From: DATJJW01 sp035491935
GTDB lineage: Bacteria; Pseudomonadota; Alphaproteobacteria; ATCC43930; CGMCC-115725
Assembly (NCBI GenBank): GCA_035491935.1
Contig: DATJJW010000089.1
Span: forward strand, 1-9,705
Length of the DNA stretch: 9,705 nucleotides
Reading direction: 5' to 3'
A model generated the notes under the pieces. It searched no databases, was not told the origin of the DNA, and saw nothing but the letters and a program-made list of their open reading frames with translations. The position numbers and the translations under genes were made by a program. Every line of letters starts with the position of its first letter. Position 1 is the first letter of the stretch. Positions 1 through 6,230 of this stretch are shown here, piece by piece.

Positions 1-15
1 CACGGCCGCCGTCAT
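1..15 (-). CDS. possible start of next gene downstream of transketolase (cut by window edge)
   Basis: Six bases after the transketolase stop, the minus strand has an ATG at 15-13 that reads M-T-A-A-V to the window edge. A second ATG (22-20) overlaps the transketolase stop as TGATG and reads M-V-H-D-G-G-R in another frame. Either could start a co-transcribed gene. In many alphaproteobacteria tkt is followed by gap (glyceraldehyde-3-phosphate dehydrogenase), but five codons cannot show this, and I see no good ribosome binding site. It could equally be non-coding. Confidence 0.22.
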
Positions 16-21
16 GAACCA

Positions 22-2082
22 TCACTTGCGCCCGTTGATCTGGGCGCGAGCAGCCTCTTCGACTTTCTCGGCCGTAAAGCCGAACTTGACCAGCAGATCC
101 TTCAGCGGTGCCGAGGCGCCGAAGGTGTTCATGCCGATCATCGCGCCATGCATGCCGGCCCAGCGCTCCCAACCGAGTATGGCACTCTGCTCGACCGTGA
201 CCCTTGCGGTGATCGCGGCAGGCAGCACGCTCTCCCGGTAGCTTTCGTCCTGGCACTCGAACAGTTCCCAGCTCGGCATCGAGACGACGCGGACCTTGAG
301 ACCCTCCTTGGTCATGTTCTCATAGGCCGAGATGCAGAGCTGCACCTCCGATCCCGTACCGATCAGGATGACGTCAGGGCGGGATCCGCCCGGCGGATCG
401 GCCATGACATAGGCGCCCTTCGCCACACCCGAGGCGGACGCGTATTTCGACCGGTCGAATGTGGGCAGGGCCTGGCGCGACAGGACCAGGCAGGCCGGCT
501 GGTGCTTCATCGGCAGGATGGTGCGCCAGGCCTCCGCCACCTCATTGGCATCGGCCGGCCGCATGACGACGAGACCGGGAATGGCGCGCAGGCCGACCAA
601 CTGCTCGACCGGCTGATGCGTCGGCCCGTCCTCGCCGAGGCCGATCGAGTCGTGGGTGAAGATCCAGATCGAGGGGATCTCCATCAAGGCCGACAGCCGG
701 ATCGCCGGCTTCATGTAGTCGCTGAAGATCAGGAAGGTCGAGCCATAGGCGTGGAATTTGGATAATGCCAGGCCGTTGACCACCGCCCCCATGCCATGCT
801 CGCGCACGCCGAAATGGAAGTTGCGGCCGCCATGATTGTCGGGTTCGAAGGAACCGGCGCCCTCGAATTTGAGGTCCGTCTTGGTCGAGGGCGAGAGGTC
901 GGCCGAGCCGCCCAGCAGCCACGGCAGGTCCTTGGCAATGGCGTTCAGCACCTTGCCGGAGCTGTCGCGGGTGGCGACCCCCTTCTCGTCGGCCGGAAAG
1001 CTGGGGATGTCCTTGTCCCAACCGTCCGGCAGTTCGCGATGCTGCATGCGGGTGACCATGTCGGCCAGAGCCGGCTCCGCCTTCGTATACTGTTTGAAGA
1101 CGTCGTTCCAGGTGGCCGACAATGCCTTGCCGCGCGCGCCGATGCCCTCGGCGAAATGCTCGCGCACCCCGTCCGGCACCAGGAACTGCGCATCCTCCGG
1201 CCAGCCATAGAATTTCTTCGCCGCCTTGACCTCATCCTCGCCAAGCGCCTCGCCGTGGGCTTCCTTGGTGCCCTGCTTCTTGGGCGCGCCATAGCCGATG
1301 ATGCTATGGACCACGATGAAGGTCGGCTTGTCGGTGTTCTTCTTGGCCTGGGTCAGCGCCTTGTCCACCGCGGCCAGGTCATTGACGTCGTTGACATGCA
1401 GCACATGCCAGCCATAGGCCTCGAAGCGCCTGGCGACATCCTCGGTGAAGGCCAGGCTGGTGGAGCCCTCGATGCTGATGTGATTGCTGTCGTAGATCCA
1501 GCAGAGGTTGCCGAGCTTGAGATGGCCGGCGAGCGATGCCGCCTCGGACGCCACGCCCTCCATCATGTCGCCGTCGCCGCACAGCGTCCAGACGCGATAG
1601 TCGAAGAGCGTGTAGCCCGGCCTGTTGAATTCATGGGCCTGCAACAGCGCGCCCGCCGCCATGCCGACGCTGGTGGCGCAGCCTTGGCCGAGCGGCCCCG
1701 TGGTGGTCTCGACGCCCGAGGTCAGGTGGTATTCGGGATGACCCGGCGTCTTGCTGTCGATCTGGCGGAAATGCTTGATGTCGTCGAGCGTCAGGGCCGG
1801 ACCGCCGGTCTGTTCGTAACGCTCGTCAACCGCCTTCGCGCCAGTCAGGAACAGCATCGAATAGAGCAGCATCGAGGCATGGCCGACCGACAGCACGAAG
1901 CGGTCGCGATTGGGCCAGAGCGGGTCCAGCGGGTCGAAGCGCAGATGCTTCTGCCAAAGCTGATAGACCACAGGCGCCAACGCCATCGGCGTGCCCGGAT
2001 GGCCGGATTTGGCCTTCTGGACAGCGTCCATCGACAACGTGCGGATGGTGTTGATGCATAGTTGCTCGATATCGACCGTCAT
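22..2082 (-). CDS. tkt: transketolase
   Basis: Thiamine-diphosphate enzyme of 686 residues that moves two-carbon ketol units between sugar phosphates (sedoheptulose 7-P/ribose 5-P and fructose 6-P/erythrose 4-P, giving xylulose 5-P) in the non-oxidative pentose phosphate or Calvin cycle; cytosolic, normally a homodimer. Seen: SGHPG at 26-30 and SVGHAS at 65-70 (active-site histidines), GPLGQG at 129-134, the ThDP/Mg motif GDGDMMEG at 169-176 with the partner Asn at about 200 (YDSNHIS), the GVREHGM loop with the cofactor-activating Glu428, and HDSIGLGEDGPTHQ with His477. The order is the usual PP, Pyr and C-terminal domains, and the length is normal (E. coli enzymes are about 665). The frame stays open 62 codons further upstream, but ATG at 2082 is the start: it follows AGGGAGG by four bases and opens with the conserved family N-terminus. 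A GGAAC/GGTT promoter-like pair lies upstream (2147-2171). It is divergent from the neighbouring plus-strand genes. No missing residues. Confidence 0.97.
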   Translation of the reverse strand: MTVDIEQLCINTIRTLSMDAVQKAKSGHPGTPMALAPVVYQLWQKHLRFDPLDPLWPNRDRFVLSVGHASMLLYSMLFLTGAKAVDERYEQTGGPALTLDDIKHFRQIDSKTPGHPEYHLTSGVETTTGPLGQGCATSVGMAAGALLQAHEFNRPGYTLFDYRVWTLCGDGDMMEGVASEAASLAGHLKLGNLCWIYDSNHISIEGSTSLAFTEDVARRFEAYGWHVLHVNDVNDLAAVDKALTQAKKNTDKPTFIVVHSIIGYGAPKKQGTKEAHGEALGEDEVKAAKKFYGWPEDAQFLVPDGVREHFAEGIGARGKALSATWNDVFKQYTKAEPALADMVTRMQHRELPDGWDKDIPSFPADEKGVATRDSSGKVLNAIAKDLPWLLGGSADLSPSTKTDLKFEGAGSFEPDNHGGRNFHFGVREHGMGAVVNGLALSKFHAYGSTFLIFSDYMKPAIRLSALMEIPSIWIFTHDSIGLGEDGPTHQPVEQLVGLRAIPGLVVMRPADANEVAEAWRTILPMKHQPACLVLSRQALPTFDRSKYASASGVAKGAYVMADPPGGSRPDVILIGTGSEVQLCISAYENMTKEGLKVRVVSMPSWELFECQDESYRESVLPAAITARVTVEQSAILGWERWAGMHGAMIGMNTFGASAPLKDLLVKFGFTAEKVEEAARAQINGRK

Positions 2083-2086
2083 GGAT

Positions 2087-2093
2087 CCTCCCT
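2087..2093 (-). promoter_or_regulatory. ribosome binding site of tkt
   Basis: AGGGAGG on the minus strand, four bases before the ATG at 2082. It fixes the transketolase start and rules out the 62-codon upstream extension, which also lacks family similarity. It abuts the palindrome CCTCGAGG (2091-2098). Confidence 0.8.
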
Positions 2094-2146
2094 CGAGGCT
2101 TGAGCCTGGAAAGACAACACGCCGGTCATACGCCCGACGTTCATCT

Positions 2147-2171
2147 AACCGGCATTGGGGGGTGCGGTTCC
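2147..2171 (-). promoter_or_regulatory. putative EcfG-type (general stress sigma factor) promoter of tkt
   Basis: Reading the minus strand: GGAAC (2171-2167), a 16-base spacer, then GGTT (2150-2147). The consensus reported for EcfG/SigT-type sigma factors of alphaproteobacteria is GGAAC, 16-17 bases, then cGTT, so all but one position fit. The expected transcript start, near 2140, would leave a leader of about 58 bases before the ATG at 2082. The match is seen; its use as a promoter is inference. No convincing TTGACA/TATAAT-type housekeeping promoter was found, though one may exist in relaxed form. Confidence 0.45.
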
Positions 2172-2198
2172 AAGGAGCTGTAGAGCCATTGATATGTG

Positions 2199-2210
2199 GG
2201 CGAATTCGCC
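2199..2210. repeat. perfect 12-bp palindrome GGCGAATTCGCC
   Basis: A perfect self-complementary 12-mer, about midway between the two divergent genes and about 28 bases upstream of the putative tkt -35 element. A dimeric repressor or activator site is possible, but no regulator gene is in the window and I do not recognise it as a known operator. The outer bases (G on both sides) do not extend the symmetry. Confidence 0.4.
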
Positions 2211-2273
2211 GCACGCCAATGCGGCATGTGCGAAAAAACCGAAAAGGGTCGAACCTGGGGCTCGGCATTCGCC

Positions 2274-2298
2274 GGAACCATCATCTTTTTGCGGGATT
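2274..2298 (+). promoter_or_regulatory. possible GGAACC-type promoter of the DUF2383 gene
   Basis: GGAAC at 2274-2278, a 16-base spacer with a T-run, then GATT at 2295-2298. The -35 half fits the EcfG consensus exactly, but the -10 half is off at two positions (GATT against cGTT). The implied transcript start near 2305 would give a leader of about 30 bases. It is weaker than the tkt match, but proteins of this family are often stress-induced. Confidence 0.27.
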
Positions 2299-2324
2299 TG
2301 CTTTGCGGCGAAGAGTTTTCGCGA

Positions 2325-2330
2325 AGGAGG
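2325..2330 (+). promoter_or_regulatory. ribosome binding site of the DUF2383 gene
   Basis: A perfect AGGAGG. Two adjacent in-frame ATG codons follow, at 2333 (two bases away, too close) and 2336 (five bases away), so 2336 is the likelier start. The 8-bp palindrome TTCGCGAA (2318-2325) overlaps its first base. Confidence 0.85.
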
Positions 2331-2335
2331 CGATG

Positions 2336-2788
2336 ATGGGTACTGTGCAGAACCATGACATCGACGTCCTGAATGGCCTGATCAGCGCCAGCCTCGACAG
2401 CGCCATCGGCTTCGAGACGGCGGCACGGGGTGCCAGCGACGCCGATCGACAGGTGCTGGAACAGCGGGCGGTCGAGCGGCGGCGCATCCGCATGGTGCTG
2501 CAGGACATGGTCCGGTCGCTGGGCGTAGAACCCGTGGATCGCGGCAGCTTGCGCTCCGCCGCCGCACGCGCAATCCTCAGGGTCAAGAGCGATATCGCCG
2601 GCATCGACGGCATCGGCCAACATCTCGACGCGGCCGAAGAACGCCTGCATGCCGAGTTGATGGCGGCCGCAGAAGATGCGACGCTGTCGGTGCGGACCCG
2701 CAACGCGATACACACGGCGCTACGCCTGACCGAGACCGGCCACGTCGGTCCACCGCCGCTCGGCGGCGGCAGCATGGCGGTGCATTAA
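2336..2788 (+). CDS. PA2169/DUF2383 family four-helix-bundle protein
   Basis: A 150-residue soluble protein, no signal peptide or membrane segment. It fits the DUF2383 family (ferritin-like four-helix bundle, PA2169 type): the opening D-I-D-V-L-N-G-L-I followed by D-S-A-I-G-F-E-T-A-A (about 8-30), an Arg/Glu-rich second helix (35-63), an S-L-G-V-E-P turn (61-66), a third helix (70-88), and a last helix pair starting at L-D-A-A-E-E-R (97-103). The biochemical role of the family is not established; members are usually stress- or stationary-phase-associated. No clear di-iron ExxH pair is visible, so metal binding is doubtful. The tail (137-150) is Gly/Pro-rich, and its codons form a GC-rich CCGCCG/CGGCGG hairpin (2753-2766) with no T-run. 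The frame runs further upstream, but AGGAGG at 2325-2330 and family similarity beginning at the ATG pair set the start; 2333 is the alternative. It is followed by a repeat-bearing spacer and glgE on the same strand. Confidence 0.75.
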   Translation: MGTVQNHDIDVLNGLISASLDSAIGFETAARGASDADRQVLEQRAVERRRIRMVLQDMVRSLGVEPVDRGSLRSAAARAILRVKSDIAGIDGIGQHLDAAEERLHAELMAAAEDATLSVRTRNAIHTALRLTETGHVGPPPLGGGSMAVH

Positions 2789-2882
2789 GCATCTGCTCCA
2801 AAGCACCTGCCCCAAAAGCACCTGCTCCCCAAAGTACTTGGCACCAAGCATCTGCCACTAAGCATCTGCCACTAAGCATCTG
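2787..2882 (+). repeat. degenerate 14-bp tandem repeat, seven units
   Basis: Units begin with AAGCATCTGC or a variant at 2787, 2801, 2816, 2832, 2846, 2860 and 2874, so the spacings are 14, 15, 16, 14, 14 and 14. The units at 2846 and 2860 are identical (AAGCATCTGCCACT); the others differ by C for T, small A/C insertions, or an AAGTACTTG form (2832). The first unit overlaps the TAA stop of the DUF2383 gene, and the last is cut after AAGCATCTG. The array is non-coding as far as I can tell. It looks like a minisatellite grown by slippage; a protein-binding array or transcript feature is possible. Confidence 0.75.
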
Positions 2883-2888
2883 AATGCC

Positions 2889-2906
2889 GGAACCAACCCC
2901 GGTTCC
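2889..2906. repeat. perfect inverted repeat GGAACC-N6-GGTTCC
   Basis: GGAACC at 2889-2894 and GGTTCC at 2901-2906 are exact reverse complements around AACCCC. It lies about 85 bases upstream of the glgE start. It could be a dimer-binding operator, a small RNA stem-loop in the leader, or chance symmetry around a GGAAC promoter element. No T-run follows, so it is not a typical terminator. Confidence 0.5.
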
Positions 2907-2914
2907 AAAACATT
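2889..2914 (+). promoter_or_regulatory. possible EcfG-like promoter of the glgE operon
   Basis: GGAAC at 2889-2893, a 17-base spacer, then CATT at 2911-2914, one base from the cGTT consensus. The transcript would start near 2921, with a leader of about 70 bases to the glgE start. The GGAAC half is also the left arm of the inverted repeat here, so the two readings compete. Confidence 0.3.
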
Positions 2915-2989
2915 CCTGCAGTCGCCCCGAGGTACCGCCCGGGGGCGTCGCCAAGCGCCTTTACCCCTGTTCCCCCACCAGAGATCGAC

Positions 2990-5900
2990 GTGATGCGGCA
3001 GCCTCCCCGGATCTATACCATCCATCCCGAGAGCGCGGGCCCGATCGCGCAATGGGCCAAGCGCCTGCCGCGCATCGTGGCGCTGGGCTTCGACACCATC
3101 CACCTGCCGCCGTTCCAGCCGGTCGGATCCTCCGAACATCCTGCATCCATCGTCGATTTCACCAGCATCGACCGGCGCTGGCGCGGCGCCGGCCACGAGC
3201 CCGGCGACCTCACGCCGCTGCACGCCTTCATCGAAGCGGCCGCCGCCAAGGGACTGGCGGTCATCACCGATCTGATCGTCACCCATACGGCGCGCGAGGC
3301 GCCATTGATGGCGCGACGGCCCGAATGGTATGGCCGCGACATGGGCGGCAATCCCCGCAAGCCCTTCCCGTCGGCCCCCGAGGATGCAGCCGAGATCGAC
3401 TGGAATCCGGCTCATGACGCCGAACAGCGCCATGCGGATCTCACCGAATTCTTCGCCGGCATCGCCCGGCAATATGTCGATCTCGGGATCAAGGGCTTTC
3501 GCTGCCCCGCGGCTTGGAAGGTGCCGGGCCGCGCCTGGGCCGAGCTCATCGATCGGGTGCGCGACCACGCGCCCTTGACCCTGTTCCTGGCCGAGGCACT
3601 CGAACGCTGGGCCGGCGATCTCGGCGGCCTGTCGCAGGCCGGGTTCGACGGCATCTTCGGCAGCGTGCGCTGGTGGGATGGCGAGGCGCAATGGTTTCTC
3701 GACCAGCACCAGGCTCTCGGCCGCATCGCCCCCGTGCTGGGCTTCGCCGACACGCCCGACGCGCCCAATCTGACGGACGAGCTGGAACCGGGTCTGACGC
3801 AAGAAGCCGTGGCCGATCGCTTCCGCTGGCGCTACCTGCTCGCCTGCTGCTTCTCCGACGGCATCGCCATGCCGATGGGCTTCGAGGATGTTGCGGGCGA
3901 CGCCGCCGTGACATCCGCCAATATGCTCAAATCCGCGATGCCGGCGCTATCGGGCCATGCCACGCTCACGCGCCTTTCCGGCCCCGGTTTCGTACAGATC
4001 TATCAACGCCAGAGCGTTGCAGAGGATAGCGCCTTCATTCTGGTCAATCTCGACCGGCGCAACGGCTACACCATCGATGTCGAATGGCTGCTGAGCAATC
4101 TGCCCCAGGATTTGCCCTTCGATATCGCCGATGTGACGCCGGGCATGGATGGCGCAGGCTTCCTCGGCCACCAATGCCATGTCGGCGCCGGCGAGATCCG
4201 CGTCATCCATGCGGCGCCAATCATGGAGGTGCTGGAGCCGGATGCCGTCCCGTCCGAGAACCCGCCCTCGCGCTGCGTCGTCGAGAGGCCGCTGCCGATG
4301 CTGGATGGCGGCAAATGGCCGGTGAAGCGCGTGGTCGGCGAGACGCTGCAGGTCACTGCCGACATCTTCCGCGACGGCCACGACAAGGTAGCGGCGGCGC
4401 TGCGCCTGCGCGAGGCCGGGGCATCGCAATGGCGGGTGACGCCGATGCGCTTCGTCGACAACGACCGCTGGGGCGGCGCCATCTCCCTCAGGACCATGGG
4501 CGAGGCGCAGTACACCATCGAGGCCTGGACCGATCATTTCGCCTCCTGGCGCGACGAGACGATCAAGAAGCGCAACGCCGGGCAGAACATCGACGTCGAC
4601 CTGATCGAAGGGCGTGCATTGGTGGAGGCGGCGCTCGCCCGCGCCCAGGGGCCGCGCAAGGCCCGGCTACAGGCGCTGCTGGACCAGGCGGCCCCGGCCG
4701 AAGATTCCGCGGCCCGCACGGCGCTGCTGACCAGCCGGGCGGCAGGTTACGCCATGGCCACGGTGCCGGACAAATCGGACCGTTTCCTTTTCGCGCCGAC
4801 CTTGAGCCTCACCATCGACCGCGAGCGCGGGCAATGCGGCGCCTGGTACGAGATGTTCCCGCGCAGCCAGGGCACCGAGCCGAACCGGAGCGCCACCTTC
4901 GAGGACTGCACCCGGCGCCTGCCCGAGATCCGCGATCTGGGCTTCGACGTGGTCTATCTGGTGCCGATCCATCCAATCGGCGCCAAGAACCGCAAGGGGC
5001 GGCACAACAGCCTGTCGGCAGGACCGGGCGACCCCGGCAGCCCCTATGCCACCGGTTCGCAGGAGGGCGGGCACACGGCGATCAATCCGGAGCTGGGTAC
5101 GCTCGCCGATTTCCGCAAATTCCAGCTCGCGGTGCGCGAGCACGGCATGGAGCTGGCCCTCGACTTCGCCGTGCAATGCTCGCCCGACCATCCCTGGCTC
5201 AAGGAGCATCCCGGCTGGTTCCGCAGGCGGGCCGACGGCTCGATCAAATATGCCGAGAACCCGCCGAAGAAATACGAGGATATCGTCAACGTCGATTTCG
5301 ATCACCCGGATTGGCAGGCCGCGTGGCAGGGCTTGCGCGATGTCGTGCTGTTCTGGGTGGGCGAGGGCGTCAAGATCTTCCGCGTCGACAACCCGCATAC
5401 CAAGCCGGTCGAATTCTGGCGCTGGATGATCGCGGATATCCGGGAAAAGCATCCGGACGTGCTGTTCCTGGCCGAGGCCTTCACCCGGCCGAAGATGATG
5501 CGCTACCTCGCCAAACTCGGTTTCAACCAGTCCTATACCTACTTCACCTGGCGGGTGAGCAAGCAGGAGCTGACCGAGTACCTGACCGAGCTCACGACGA
5601 CGGATGCGCGTGAATTCTTCCGCCCGAACTTCTTCGTCAACACGCCGGATATCCTGCCCCTTCATCTCCAGACCGGCGGCCGTCCGATCTTCCGCGCGCG
5701 CCTGGCGCTGGCTGCGACGCTGGTGCCGACATACGGCCTCTACAACGGCTTCGAGCTGTGCGAGGCCGAGGGCATACCCGGCAAGGAGGAATACTACGAT
5801 TCCGAAAAGTACACCTACAAGGTCTGGGACTGGAACCGACCCGGCCATATCAAGGACGACATCGCGAAGCTGAACCGGCTACGCCGCTCGTCCCGCGCGC

Positions 5901-6193
5901 TCCAAAGCCTCGACAACCTCCGCTTCCTGGAGGCCAGCCACCCAAGCGTGCTCTTCTACGAGAAGACCGCCCCGGCGGAGGCCGGGCTTGCGGCCGAACG
6001 CATCATCGTCGCCGTCAATCTCGATCCGCATATGACTGCCGAGACCGAGCTGGTCTTCCCGCTCGACGGCCATTTCGCGACCGAGGATATCCTGTCCGGC
6101 GAGGTCCGCCATTGGGTTGGCGCGCGCCATACCGTCTCGATCGATCCCCACGACCTGCCGGCGCGCATCTGGCGCCTGCTGCCGCAACCCTGA
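2990..6193 (+). CDS. glgE: alpha-1,4-glucan:maltose-1-phosphate maltosyltransferase (GlgE) with N-terminal degenerate GH13-like domain
   Basis: Transfers maltosyl units from alpha-maltose 1-phosphate to the non-reducing end of an alpha-1,4-glucan, releasing phosphate (GH13_3, cytosolic). Residues about 427-1067 form a full-length canonical GlgE: an N-terminal beta-sandwich with V-E-R-P-L-P-M-L-D-G-G-K (about 430-441), then a (beta/alpha)8 barrel with VPIHPIG, region I Asp725, nucleophile Asp800 in FRVDNPHTKP, acid/base Glu829 in FLAEAFTRP, Asp887 in VNTPDI, and the SEKYTYKVWDW segment. The 29- and 58-residue spacings match characterised GlgE. Residues 1-420 are an extra amylase-like domain, apparently a degenerate copy of the same barrel: region I D94/H99 and Glu202 remain, but the nucleophile position is Pro173 (GFRCPAA), so it should be inactive as a hydrolase or transferase. 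I recall long GlgE forms of about 1,100 residues in alphaproteobacteria. The start is GTG at 2990 or ATG at 2993; neither has a good ribosome binding site, and no start codon lies upstream in frame. treS follows after 37 bases. Confidence 0.95.
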   Translation: MMRQPPRIYTIHPESAGPIAQWAKRLPRIVALGFDTIHLPPFQPVGSSEHPASIVDFTSIDRRWRGAGHEPGDLTPLHAFIEAAAAKGLAVITDLIVTHTAREAPLMARRPEWYGRDMGGNPRKPFPSAPEDAAEIDWNPAHDAEQRHADLTEFFAGIARQYVDLGIKGFRCPAAWKVPGRAWAELIDRVRDHAPLTLFLAEALERWAGDLGGLSQAGFDGIFGSVRWWDGEAQWFLDQHQALGRIAPVLGFADTPDAPNLTDELEPGLTQEAVADRFRWRYLLACCFSDGIAMPMGFEDVAGDAAVTSANMLKSAMPALSGHATLTRLSGPGFVQIYQRQSVAEDSAFILVNLDRRNGYTIDVEWLLSNLPQDLPFDIADVTPGMDGAGFLGHQCHVGAGEIRVIHAAPIMEVLEPDAVPSENPPSRCVVERPLPMLDGGKWPVKRVVGETLQVTADIFRDGHDKVAAALRLREAGASQWRVTPMRFVDNDRWGGAISLRTMGEAQYTIEAWTDHFASWRDETIKKRNAGQNIDVDLIEGRALVEAALARAQGPRKARLQALLDQAAPAEDSAARTALLTSRAAGYAMATVPDKSDRFLFAPTLSLTIDRERGQCGAWYEMFPRSQGTEPNRSATFEDCTRRLPEIRDLGFDVVYLVPIHPIGAKNRKGRHNSLSAGPGDPGSPYATGSQEGGHTAINPELGTLADFRKFQLAVREHGMELALDFAVQCSPDHPWLKEHPGWFRRRADGSIKYAENPPKKYEDIVNVDFDHPDWQAAWQGLRDVVLFWVGEGVKIFRVDNPHTKPVEFWRWMIADIREKHPDVLFLAEAFTRPKMMRYLAKLGFNQSYTYFTWRVSKQELTEYLTELTTTDAREFFRPNFFVNTPDILPLHLQTGGRPIFRARLALAATLVPTYGLYNGFELCEAEGIPGKEEYYDSEKYTYKVWDWNRPGHIKDDIAKLNRLRRSSRALQSLDNLRFLEASHPSVLFYEKTAPAEAGLAAERIIVAVNLDPHMTAETELVFPLDGHFATEDILSGEVRHWVGARHTVSIDPHDLPARIWRLLPQP

Positions 6194-6230
6194 CCGCTTC
6201 TCCTCACGCGTCTTTTGCCCGGAAACGCCC

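Larger units (their letters stand above)
2083..2335. other. divergent intergenic region between tkt and the DUF2383 gene
   Basis: 253 bases with no gene I would support. It holds the tkt ribosome binding site, an EcfG-like promoter pair facing tkt (2147-2171), a perfect 12-bp palindrome (2199-2210), an imperfect stem-loop next to it (CGCAC at 2210-2214 pairing with GTGCG at 2228-2232, with an inner GCC/GGC pair), an A-rich stretch (2233-2245), a GGAACC element facing the DUF2383 gene (2274-2279), and that gene's ribosome binding site. Frames that remain open across it are extensions of the flanking genes or shadows. Confidence 0.7.

Noticed and set aside
796..2061. 421-codon plus-strand frame opposite tkt
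   Set aside because: Antisense shadow of transketolase; no ribosome binding site or recognisable domain.
2210..2245. intrinsic terminator (stem-loop followed by a homopolymer run)
   Set aside because: The run is A on the plus strand after the stem; on the minus strand the T-run comes before the stem. Neither direction has stem then T-run, and no gene ends here.
2083..2268. 62-codon N-terminal extension of transketolase
   Set aside because: AGGGAGG sits directly before the ATG at 2082, the family N-terminus begins there, and the extension contains the putative promoter and is Arg-rich without similarity.
2753..2766. GC-rich CCGCCG-CT-CGGCGG hairpin as terminator of the DUF2383 gene
   Set aside because: It lies inside the coding region, the loop is only two bases, and no T-run follows.
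2839..2855. possible sigma-54 promoter (TGGCAC...TGC) within the tandem repeat
   Set aside because: The GG and GC are 12 bases apart rather than the required 10, and the TGC belongs to the repeat unit.
2787..2882. CRISPR array
   Set aside because: The repeats are 14 bp, degenerate and directly adjacent, without the unique spacers of about 30 bp that a CRISPR array needs.
2858..3802. 314-codon minus-strand frame crossing the repeat and the start of glgE
   Set aside because: Most of it mirrors the GlgE N-terminal domain and its end runs through the tandem repeat; the product shows no known motif.
4667..5848. 393-codon minus-strand frame opposite glgE
   Set aside because: Antisense shadow of the conserved GlgE catalytic domain; no family similarity seen.
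6117..6230. upstream start for treS within glgE
   Set aside because: The extra 38 residues are Arg/Ser-rich out-of-frame glgE sequence; family similarity starts only after ATG 6231.
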